From: Albugo candida
Lineage: Eukaryota > Oomycota > Peronosporomycetes > Albuginales > Albuginaceae
Assembly: GCA_905220665.1 (NCBI GenBank)
Contig: CAJNAR010000169.1
Location: 186,001 to 250,000, forward strand
Direction: 5' to 3'
DNA length: 64,000 nt
Notes under the pieces: model-generated
The model's input: the letters and a program-made list of their open reading frames with translations, nothing else
What the model was told of the DNA's origin: nothing
Database searches by the model: none
Part shown: in pieces, positions 54,891-64,000 of the stretch
Layout: every line of letters starts with the position of its first letter
How positions within the stretch are numbered: position 1 is the first letter of the stretch
Translations under genes and position numbers: made by a program

Positions 54891-57753
54891 ATGCTATCGA
54901 GTATTCTGCTATCGGTACTAGCTTCCACACAATTTCTCAGAAATAGCCTTGTACAGGGAGCATTTTTTGGTAAGATACCACATATGGCTGTCTGCTTCCT
55001 AGTGATACAACATGTCGCTTGTTGAAATAGTTTGTCCTCAACAATGCCAGGCGAAGATTCTTCCGATGGACATGGAGACGATTGAAGATTGCCAGTGCTA
55101 TGGTCATGACAATAAGACAGCCATTTTGCATTACAACAGCCACCGATCAGAAGCAGTTGACGTACAAGAGCGTTTGAATTATCGCTGTCCTGAGAATGCT
55201 TCGACTAGTCGTCTTCACCCTTTGAGCTTTGCCGATTGCATCTGTCATGATGGATATACACGAGACAACATGAGCAAACGTTGCCTGTCTAACGCATTTA
55301 GCTGTAGTGGACGATATAAAAACAAAGCACATATAAAGAAGGCTAGATCCATCGCTGATTGTGACTGTCAGACGCCTTACAATATAGATGACAGGTCTGG
55401 AGAATGCCAACTACTCGAATGCCCTCGAGCAGGTCATTATATGAGAAAAAATGACACAGCATCCGTTCAATCATTAGCCGATTGCACCTGTATTGATCCA
55501 TATGTTAAAGTCGAAGACTCGGGCGAGTGCATACGTCAGAATAGCTTTGAATGCCCAAAGTTCTCAGTACCTGTTCGTTTAAGCCAACCACACTCTTTCA
55601 AAGATTGTCGCTGTACTCATGGATTTATCCGTGATAGCTCGAGAGGAATGTGTAAACACGAGCGCCATACTTACGTCTGCCCTCCTTTATCTTCCCCCAA
55701 GCATCATCTACCGATCGGTCAGCAGCCACGAGGTTTCCATGACTGTGTCTGTCACGATGAGGCAAACATCAGACGGAATGAGAAGTATGGCTTTTGCGAG
55801 AGATTCGAAAATGGGACAAATTACGTCCACGGAGGACATGATATCAGCTTCCAGTGCCCACCTTTCTCAAGAACACTTTCACCGTCGCCAGTCTCCGTAG
55901 AGCAATGTGAGTGTTTTCCCGGATACGTATGGAAGTTCCCTGAGATGGTTTGCGATCGATCAAGCAAATATCACTGTCCCGCTCACTCCTACTTTTCGAA
56001 TAACGACAAAATCGCAGAAGAAACTATCGGTGACTGTCATTGTGCGCATGGATACTACCGAGACGAGCACGTGCAAGAATGTAAATCCTGGTATCTCGCT
56101 GCGAATGGAGGCTGCCCCGCCAACTCGTTTTTGAGAAATTGGCCGCTACATGGTAACGACAACTGCGAATGCGTTTATGGGAAGAATACCAGTGCTAGTG
56201 TTCCAGCGCCGACGACCAATGAGACAGGTAAAGGACACAGCTCTGTCGTATGCAATGATCCAGTATCGAGAAGTAGCGTACGATCATCCACGTCCGAGGA
56301 AAAACAAGATTATCTTCAATGCCCTCCTCACTCGCTTGCAAACAATTGGCCAGTGACAAAATTAAAAGATTGTTCTTGTCTTCCAGGATATACGATGCAT
56401 CACATACTGGGAGCAGAGTGCGAAGCAAATCTGCATCAATCCCATGCGAATGAGACAAAGACTTGTGATTCGCCACTCGTTTTGCAAGAGCGCACAGGAC
56501 ACTGCCGTTTGCCTCTGGAAAAAATCAATCAGACGAATGTGACCGAAGGTTTTGTCGTACACCATGGTGTGGAGTATCAGTATGTTCTCAGTGATCATAA
56601 TGTGATGGTAGTTCAAGGCGATATCGCGATTGGGACATTATTCAAATGGAACGATATCAGCATTCCGTTATTCCATGGGTACTATGATGATGAACGCGAC
56701 CATCGATGGCGTGAGGCTATAATATGCTTCGAGATAGCACAGACCGTTCAAGAGCCAATGCTTCATTCAGCGATGAAGCATATACATGACTCGACTAAAT
56801 TCGTATTTCACCATTGCCAAGATAATTCCTGTCACCGTGACCATACTTGCGGCCATGACTACATTCAAATTGTACCAGCAAAGTCATCGTGCTACTCGTA
56901 TATCGGTCGAGTCGGTGGTCGCCAGCTTATGGGAATTTCGTCCGAATGTGGCACTGGGAATATCATGCACGTGCTTTTGCATGCGATTGGATTGCATCAC
57001 ACAATCGATCGATTTGATCGTAATGACCACGTTCGTATCGCTTGGGAGTGCATTCCGGTGCAGCAGCGTAACTTTTTTCAGATAAAATCGAAAATATCTC
57101 ATCGATCATTCGGCAATGAATGGGAGCATACTCCATACGACTTTAGCAGTATCATGCACCCTCCTTCGGACGCATTCGTTCCAAAGCCAAATCAGCGTGA
57201 GCAGAAGGATGCTGATGCAATTCCGACATGGTGTCAAAGTATCTACCCATTGATCGCCGATACAAGCAAGCGCGAACAGGTTATGGCTGCAATGGGGCAA
57301 CGAGACCGGCTGTCTGAAGGAGATGTTCATGCAGTACGGAATTTGTATCCGGAACTGAGAGAACGCCCACACAGAGCCTCTCATGTTGCGCATAACGGAA
57401 CAACTTTGGGTCGGTACTCGGTATACAGCCAATTAATTCCCAGCCGTTTGCATCGTCGTGATGATGTGATTACTCATGAGATTCGCAACCACGCTCACAG
57501 AAACTATCTGTACGGCAATCCTGATCCAAAACTTCTATATCGACATCAGTTTGCGACGTCTTTCGGAATCATGCTGACAGCATTCGGTATCATCCTATTT
57601 GGAAGCTACGCAATCGTCGAATGGAGAAGAAGAAGATACGATGGATGGAGAAAACATTTCGGAGATAACGACAGTAAAAATCTATTCGAAAATCGTGTTG
57701 CTATGTCACATTACGGAGAATCCTTACTATCAGATAGAGTAATCTTTGATTAA
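54891..57753 (+). CDS. Astacin-like membrane protein lacking the catalytic glutamate
   Basis: Two exons: 54891-54969 and 55031-57753, with a 61-nt intron (GTAAGA...ATAG), 933 residues. The short first exon supplies a signal peptide (MLSSILLSVLASTQFL). Residues about 28-500 are roughly nine to ten Cys-rich modules of about 45 residues ending in D-C-x-C-x-x-G-Y/F, similar in style to GCC2/EGF-like repeats. An astacin-type metallopeptidase fold follows (about 540-790). Its zinc site reads HVLLHAIGLHH (673-683): the three zinc His residues and Gly are kept, but the catalytic Glu of H-E-x-x-H is Val674. A Met-turn SSIMHPP (Met735) is present, without the usual Tyr after the His. One membrane span (about 867-889) and a 44-residue cytosolic tail end the protein. 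Predicted to be an inactive surface or secretory-pathway protein. Confidence 0.8.
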
Positions 57754-57819
57754 GTAAGATAACTCGAGCTTTATATATCGACTCGATCCATCCAGTCGAT
57801 GGGAGATATGATGCCAGAG

Positions 57820-59058
57820 CTAAACAATTTTGACTTCCTGATGATTAAAAGAGGTCGTGGAACTCTTGATATCGGTGCCTAACGTGTCGCGGGATTTCAA
57901 ACCATTCTCTGATTTGATTCTCAATGTCGTAATTGTCGTTTGTTCGAATTTAGTGGCGATAGAATATGAATACACTCCGAACGTTACCAGTAGAATTCCT
58001 GCCCAGTTCAAAAATGTGACATCTTCGCCAAATCTATAAATTGATAAGGTGATGAGGAATGTGCGCTTTACGCAATTCGTCACGCTGTGTGTGACAGGAG
58101 ATACCAAACTCATAAACGCATACGCGAACACGCTTTGTGAGTAAAACGCAAGACCAGCCAAAAACAGATGCAGGAAGTTATTTGATTTGTAAAATGCCAA
58201 GCTTTGCGACCTTGTAGAGGCTTCTTCGTTGTACAGCACACAGGATATCTGTAAGGCCGCTGCAATTACACTGGTATAGAGCTGAAGCTGAGAAGCGCTG
58301 CGCAAAGACCAGTGAGCTTTGAGTAAACTTTTCGGCCAAAAAAGGTTTTGCTTACGTGTAGGACCGATTCATTAGCTTCTTTGATAAAACATTTTGGATA
58401 CAATCTGCACAATTTGCAAGTAGCGCGGCCACAAAGCCAACCACATGAAACGATGCATCTGAGAGGCTGCACATTACAAGTCCTAAAACAATTGGGAATA
58501 ATGATGCGTTAACTCTCCAGCCTGTTCGCTGTCCGAGAAGCACATAGGTCAAGATCACGGTGAAAAATGGGCCCGATGATTTGATGGTTTCTATCACACA
58601 AAAGCAGAGTTCCGATAGTTGATAAGCAGTAAATCAATATACTCGTAACGTACGCGTAAAAGATACATTTATGTACTTCAAAGCAGTAAGTCCAAACAAA
58701 ATGGTTGCGACGCGAATAATGCCGAGAACTACGATGTCCTTGAGGCCGTCATTCCAAACACGACGGATACCGACTTTGCTTCCTGACCACCCCACTAGAG
58801 CTAATTCAGTGATCAGCCCTCCAAGAACGGACGTGCCTAACTGCGCCATAGACAGTTTATTTCGATCAATCTTTAAATCAGCCATAATATATCGATTCAT
58901 CCACAAAGTGCTCAGACTTGACATGTACCATGCTACATTGTATCATTACGTATGCGCTGGCAAAGTACTGCATAAGTCACAATACCTGCTATACAAAGGA
59001 TAACTTTTTGCCGATGAATCAAACGAAAAATGACGCGCAGAGTATCGTACGAATTCAT
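57820..59058 (-). CDS. Drug/metabolite-superfamily sugar-phosphate-type transporter
   Basis: Four exons on the minus strand: 59058-58986, 58932-58654, 58590-58356, 58297-57820; introns of 53, 63 and 58 nt. Phases fit, giving 354 residues. The joined protein has about ten hydrophobic helices and the TPT family landmarks: AWYMSSLSTLWMNRYI near the start, ALKYINVSF-TQTIKSSGPFFTV across the second splice (the family's conserved K-S-S-x-P block), then LSDASFHVVGFVAAL and SPVTHSVTNCVKR. Such proteins exchange nucleotide sugars, triose phosphates or related metabolites across Golgi, ER or plastid-derived membranes. The substrate cannot be deduced. The stop is 66 nt from the convergent astacin-like stop. 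Confidence 0.85.
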
Positions 59059-59277
59059 GTGCTGCATGCTTGTGATTGTAGAGTGCTAATATACGAAAGC
59101 TCAGCAAAAACTGAGGATGGGCAAATAACTAGTACATGTCGGTATAGGACGACATGCAGCTGCGCTATGTTCTGATACACTGATAATACAGCCTCGGTAC
59201 AGAAATAGATTGGAGCTTGCTTTAAAGCAAGCAATGGTTTGCGAAACATTTGTTTTTTATTTATCGTGCGACTCAGG

Positions 59278-60044
59278 ATGGGGTCTGGGGGTTCCGTGAT
59301 CAAAGCAGCTGCCTATATTGAAAACGATCATGTCATTCCCTTCCACAATGAAGAACATGCCGAAGAGATAAAGACCACCAAAAGGTCGTTCTTCCACAAG
59401 ACTAAGAAGAGGAATCTACAGCCAGAAATTATTTCGTCTGGGAATCCTCAGCTCAAAGCTGATTGTGAAGTCATACCCGTGAAGCAGAATGACACCTTAA
59501 ACTCCAAAGGATTTGATTGCCGAAAGATAGAAGTTAGTAAGAGGCAAGCACAACCGGAATCACAGATGACTTCATCACAAGGACGTAAAACGTTGAATTC
59601 TCCAACTAGCAGTGAAAAACATTTTTTTACATCTTCCGATGTACAAAAGACGCGGAAAGCTAAAGTAGAAAAGCCTAAACCGATCAAAAATGGAGGTTTA
59701 CCTCCAGTCCTTATGGGGAATGCAACAGCTTCCGAAAACAAACAAGTCTCCAATATCAAGATCCCTGTAAGAAATGTACGTCTAGCCCATGTTATCATCC
59801 TCATACTCCGACTAATCAACTTTTTTTCTTTTCACTATAGGCTTCGGCACTGCCGATACAAGCTCAAAATAATCATTCAGCTATGCAACTTGATTCCATC
59901 AGCCTTGTTAATACAACATCAACTAGCTCAAGTGAGCAAGTCGTAAAAGCTCCGCCCCAAGGAGTACATCACACACCAGCATGGCTGGATGAAAGTGATG
60001 AGAGCATGATGGATGAAATTCTCGATACAACTGTCGCTTGGTGA
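59278..60044 (+). CDS. Small protein with myristoylation-like start
   Basis: Two exons: 59278-59775 and 59841-60044, with a 65-nt intron (GTACGT...ATAG), 233 residues. The start MGSGGSVIKAAAY fits an N-myristoylation signal (Gly2, Ser6), so I prefer this Met over the upstream one at 59239. The middle is Lys/Ser/Gln-rich and probably disordered (HKTKKRNLQPE, KVEKPKPIK). The second exon ends in an acidic segment (AWLDESDESMMDEIL). I do not recognise the family. It might be a small membrane-associated signalling or adaptor protein. Its start is 219 nt from the divergent transporter start. Confidence 0.6.
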
Positions 60045-60189
60045 CTATACTGATTGCAAAGCTGAAAAAAGGAGTTTTATCATAGGAACGCGATCGACGC
60101 ACAAAGTATGGCCGCTTTGCTTGATTGTCAATTTATAGAATTTTGGTATCGAGCTAAAGTTAGAGGAGCAAAACATATATGACGATTCG

Positions 60190-62644
60190 ATGCTTTTGTT
60201 CGGTGGCAAGCTTATAGGATTTACTGCTGACCTCGAAGAATCCTCGCAAACAAATCAGACAGACTTCTACTCTCAAGTCGACGTGCATACACCTAATAAC
60301 GTTCTTATCGCGCATGCTGGCGCCGCTCACAATGATACTTGCCGAGGGAGGACTCACCACAAAACCTCAAAAGCGAAGCGTATAAATGTACTTGGCGCTT
60401 CACGTAAGAAAAGATCCGATCACTCGTTTAGAAAGCAAGGAGATTGGCTTTTGGGACCGCTTACGACTGAAGACTGCAACCAGCCTCAACCCGTACTTCG
60501 CCTTCCTTCGATTCCAAAACAAGGAAACAATACAACTTCCCGAGTGCGATCAGTGGAGAACTGTTTTGCTGACATGTACTTATGTGCTGTTTGTCTTTTA
60601 GATTCTTGGCCGAACGAATGATCTGCAAATGGCATACATAGGATCAAAAGCTTCTAGTCATCTCAAGCGATCGAAAACTACAAAATCTCACAAGACTTAT
60701 AGAGAGCCACAAAATCTGAGAATGATTTTGCAGAAAGAGTTACAGCTTTCACTGGATCATGTCAGCGAATTGAACAAACAGGTTCAATCGGATATCATCC
60801 AAGCACGGGAAATTTGTCCAGCTGGAGATAGTTTTGTGCTGGTGCGTCTATCGAACTTGTTTTTTATTTGCGATACCTTTTAATGAACAAAATCTAGCAA
60901 CGCATGATGCAGAAATGGGGCTGCTCTAAAATCGAAACTTTCCTTGGCCGACTTGTGCATGCTAAACAGTGTCTTGTTTTTCAAAAGTGGAAGCAGTTTG
61001 CTCAATTTGAGCGCAGGGCTGAGATCATTCTCACGCAGAAGCATTTGGGTATTAAACGTATGGAAGTGGTCGCCTTAAAGTGGCTCAAACGAAGGCTAGC
61101 ATCCGCGTGGAAGGTTTGGATGCAATTCGTGCTGGAAGAATTTGCCAGGGAACACGCTGCTTTAGAAGCACGGGCCGCTGGACGCTTGCACCGAACCATC
61201 CGAGGGTATATGGCTCGACAAATACGAAGAAAACGTCAAGTAGTAGCGAAGCAGATAAGGGCTGCTGTGACGATTCAGACTTGTTCTCGACAACACTTTA
61301 AACATCGGATCCTATTAAGACAGCAGTCTCAACAAAAGGCTGCATTACTTAGGCAACTGAGATGTCGTATTTACACCGCACGATTTATGCAAAATATCAG
61401 GAATCGCTGCATTCGAAAGCACACGAATGCAACCAGAATAGAAGCGCTTTATCGAGGCTACAACGCCCGTCGGCAATACATGCGTCTTTGGAACGCAAAA
61501 CGACGTAATGTTGCCGCCAATAAAATTCAGATGCGCTTTCGAAGGTACATGCTTGTGGCTCGGAAGGAAAGATTAAAAGTCAAACAGCGTCAGGAAAGGA
61601 TTGAAATGCTGATTGACAACTGGTATCGAATGTGTCGCGCAAAGATAATTGCAAAACGATTGAAGCGGAGATTAGCATCACAAGCTCAAATCAGACGGAA
61701 TACCGCATTACGGATTCAACGAGTGTATCGTGGACATCGGTAGGATGAATTTGTCATTTATCGACGTGTGGATGGATATTGATCAAGCTTTGTTAGTGCC
61801 CGTCTTGGGAGTGTATTAAGACATGTGGTCGCACTTGAAAACAATCGAAAACTAGCACCGAAAGCGATAAAGATACAATGCCTCTTACGATCCCATTTCG
61901 CTCGAAATCAAGTCAAACGGAGACGAAATGCATTGCGAAAAAAGATGATTCATCAAGCCCAACTTTGCAAAGAGTATTGGAGTGAGGATGATGCCGTCTG
62001 GTTTTACCATGATCACCAGGTATGAGCCTTACCAATTTGCCTGAGATCCATTGCTGACAACGTATATTTGGAACAAGTCTGGAGCATCATATTGGGTGCC
62101 ACCAGCACTCGGGTACACCAAGGCAGATGGGAGTCTCGTGCTACAAAATGGCAAAATCATCGAGGACCCGCTAACGATACAAGTCGGACTAAATTTAGAT
62201 GCCGACTTGATGTCGAAAAGTGAAGACACGACCATTGATGCTCAAAGTCATAGTCGAATATGTATCGAATGCGATCAACAAACAGCTTCTCGCGAATGTG
62301 AGCAATGTGAAGATGTTTTCTGCGGCGCTTGCTTCATGAAATTGCATAATTCATCGCACCGTGAATCGCATACGTGGAAAGCGCTCGGTGTTCTTCGTTG
62401 TGCTGAATGTGATCGATTTCAAGCTACGAGGTTTTGCGTGAGCTGTAAAGACCCTTATTGTCTTGGCTGCTTCACTATTATACACTTTAAAGGGTTGAAG
62501 CAGGAACACGAATGGATTGATTGCGTCGAACGGACAAAGATGGATGCATTTCTATCTGTACCGGCCACAATCGAGGAAGATACACAAACCTTTGACGAGT
62601 TTGTGCAATCAAACGAATTTGAGTATATGAGTAGCGGGAAATAG
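60190..62644 (+). CDS. IQ-motif, WW-like and double B-box protein
   Basis: Five exons: 60190-60543, 60602-60841, 60898-61739, 61788-62019, 62078-62644; introns 48-58 nt. Phases fit, giving 744 residues. The frame is open for about 50 nt upstream of the first Met to an AG, so an earlier exon is possible. The N-terminal third is basic and unrecognised. Residues about 260-530 hold several IQ-type calmodulin-binding helices (LHRTIRGYMARQIRRK, RIEALYRGYNARRQY, ALRIQRVYRGHR, IKIQCLLRSHFARNQ). The fourth splice makes a WW-like segment (DDAVWFYHDHQSGASYWVPP). Two B-box-like zinc modules end the protein (CIECDQQTASRECEQCE...HRESHTW and CAECDRFQATRFCVSCK...QEHEW). The combination suggests a calmodulin-regulated cytoskeletal scaffold, which is inference. 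Confidence 0.75.
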
Positions 62645-62690
62645 AGAAGATGGGAGTACAGGACCAAAGGCTTCCATGATATCAACATTA

Positions 62691-64000
62691 TCAATGAATA
62701 CGGAAGTTTTGTGTAAAGGATTCTCCTTGGGGAGTGATCCATGTGATGGTGATATCTAAAAAGCGACTATTGTTGGCATTTCGACGCAGAATCCATGTGC
62801 CCTTGATAATCTGATTTGCTTGCACACGGAATGGACAATCGATCATGAAGAAAACTTGTTGCCAATGCGTAGGAGGTCCTTCAACACCGGTAGTGAACGA
62901 TTCGACTTGCACGCAATCCCGAATGAATGCAATATCAAAGCTTGAGACAAATCCTTCAAATAAACCAGAGCGATTGATTCGCAGCTTGAATTCCAAAGTA
63001 GAGTCGAAGAGTTGTTCGATTTTCACAGTGTTCACATCAACTCGAGAAAGCAAGCAGCGATCTGTGAGAATCGCCTGAGGATACACGAGTTCCACGAATC
63101 CATTTTCTGTATTTATTTTGGATTGAACGGCGGTCATGTTAAATCCGTACACATCTTTCCAAAAGCCTTTGCGATTTTTTGGATCTTGAGCTCCTTGGAG
63201 GTAAAGACTCGCAGAATCTGGAAACACATGGCCGCAAGTTTGTTCCCCTATATCCGATTTGAGCCATTTGTCTCGAGCGAATAAGACAGTATCCAGCATC
63301 GACTCATAGAACAAGCAATAGCCCATCCATTCGGAAATAATGATGTCCACGTGATCAACTGGAAGCTTCACGTCTTCGACTCGACCCTTGAGTACGTTTA
63401 TTTTCGATGCGAATCCGTTTGCTTCCACAATTTGCTGTGCAATATGGCCGAATTCGCTGCAATCAATGCCTATAACTTGTGCTGCTCCTGCTTGCGCGGC
63501 AAACATGCTTAGAATACCAGTCCCGCAGCCAACATCTAGAACAATCTTATCCTTATACAGGTGTGCATTATTAAGTATTGCATTACGATAAGCTTCGGTT
63601 CGAACTCGATCCGTGAGCATCTCGTAATGTATACCGACGTGAGAGTATGAATCAAAATAGTACGCATCTAACTCATCGACTTTGAATTTGACTTGCTTTG
63701 CCTTTTTTTGCGTGTTGGCTTTCACGACATCAGTACCGTTTTTTTCTTCGTTGTCGCACGTAAGTTTATATATGAAAGCCTTCATATTTGCTGTCTGATT
63801 TCGGAATGCCTCATTTTCTGCTTTTAGTTTGTCTACGTCCTCGCTCGTCGAATGGGTAGACACTGAGACTCGGGAGGTGGTAGTTCCATTCACGTCTTCG
63901 TTTTCACTGTCCTCTTCATCGTCATACAAACTGTAAAGAACAGCATCATTCTGAAGTACGGGCGTAAAGTATTTTTCATCAGTAAATTCGGCGACTCCGT
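62691..64000 (-). CDS. PRMT3: PRMT3-type protein arginine methyltransferase, 5'-truncated
   Basis: The frame runs off the right edge and ends at 62691, so only the C-terminal 436 or so residues are seen. The N-terminal part has VLQNDAVLYSLYDDEED, matching the PRMT3 region between zinc finger and coiled coil; the zinc finger would lie outside the window. A coiled coil (VDKLKAENEAFRNQTANM) precedes the catalytic core: DAYYFDSYSHVGIHYEML, the AdoMet motif VLDVGCGTGILSMFAAQAGA, the double-E loop SEWMGYCLFYES, and THWQQVFFM near the end. PRMT3 makes asymmetric dimethylarginine, typically on ribosomal protein uS5 in the cytosol. All core residues are intact. Its stop is 46 nt from the convergent IQ/B-box gene stop. 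Confidence 0.92.
   Translation of the reverse strand, partial: GVAEFTDEKYFTPVLQNDAVLYSLYDDEEDSENEDVNGTTTSRVSVSTHSTSEDVDKLKAENEAFRNQTANMKAFIYKLTCDNEEKNGTDVVKANTQKKAKQVKFKVDELDAYYFDSYSHVGIHYEMLTDRVRTEAYRNAILNNAHLYKDKIVLDVGCGTGILSMFAAQAGAAQVIGIDCSEFGHIAQQIVEANGFASKINVLKGRVEDVKLPVDHVDIIISEWMGYCLFYESMLDTVLFARDKWLKSDIGEQTCGHVFPDSASLYLQGAQDPKNRKGFWKDVYGFNMTAVQSKINTENGFVELVYPQAILTDRCLLSRVDVNTVKIEQLFDSTLEFKLRINRSGLFEGFVSSFDIAFIRDCVQVESFTTGVEGPPTHWQQVFFMIDCPFRVQANQIIKGTWILRRNANNSRFLDITITWITPQGESFTQNFRIH

Noticed and set aside
58925..59303. Minus-strand 82-codon frame at 59055-59303 as the transporter's first exon
   Set aside because: The ATG at 59058 with a 53-nt intron gives a proper in-phase membrane-protein start; the longer frame is in the wrong frame.

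Overview
This window is nuclear DNA from a eukaryote, most likely an oomycete and quite possibly a white rust (Albugo-type). The evidence is GT-AG introns of mostly 48-66 nt, close gene packing (16, 46, 49 and 66 nt between some neighbours), GH72 and GH5 beta-1,3-glucan enzymes next to each other, a copia gag of the type seen in oomycetes, and moderate GC. The genus is an inference. Many genes here are split, and I rebuilt exon chains by hand from splice signals, reading phase and family resemblance; junctions are given in the entries.

Layout. 0-6.6 kb: the end of an RNF10-like RING ligase, a decayed minus-strand gene with a 141-bp tandem repeat, mitochondrial ribosomal protein bL27, a short HPS3-like propeller gene and an unrecognised multi-exon gene. 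7-10.2 kb: a GPI-type GH72 glucanosyltransferase and a secreted GH5 glucanase in tandem, probably cell-wall glucan remodelling. 11.3-16.3 kb: a PH-CLU-TPR protein followed 16 nt later by a bZIP factor. 16.3-21.9 kb: gene-poor apart from a three-exon Nnf1/PMF1-like kinetochore gene. 21.9-30.2 kb: a transposon island with a degenerate Ty1/copia gag-protease fragment, a 6-kb non-LTR element on the minus strand (ORF1 open, ORF2 frameshifted), then a tRNA-Arg(ACG) sequence whose 3' side ends in 26 A residues, possibly a tRNA-derived SINE.

30.2-40.2 kb: a carnitine acyltransferase ending in the peroxisomal signal AKL, a membrane glycoprotein, a three-exon MsrB, a double-unit cyclic-nucleotide/voltage-type cation channel and an unrecognised nuclear-looking protein. 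40.2-44.4 kb: no gene recognised; it contains one unresolved base. 44.4-64 kb: nicastrin (gamma-secretase), a seven-exon FAN/NSMAF-type BEACH-WD40 protein, a TSNAXIP1-like coiled-coil protein (cilium-associated family), an astacin-like membrane protein that lacks its catalytic glutamate, a four-exon drug/metabolite-superfamily sugar-phosphate-type transporter, a small protein with a myristoylation-like start, an IQ/WW-like/B-box protein and the 3' part of PRMT3, which runs off the right edge.

Most loci are housekeeping or membrane-trafficking genes without operon-like logic. The least ordinary items are the astacin-like pseudoprotease, the tRNA/poly(A) unit at the transposon border, the 47-residue repeat gene, and deep-eukaryote components (Nnf1, HPS3-like, TSNAXIP1-like, nicastrin) that ordinary single-ORF annotation would miss or break.
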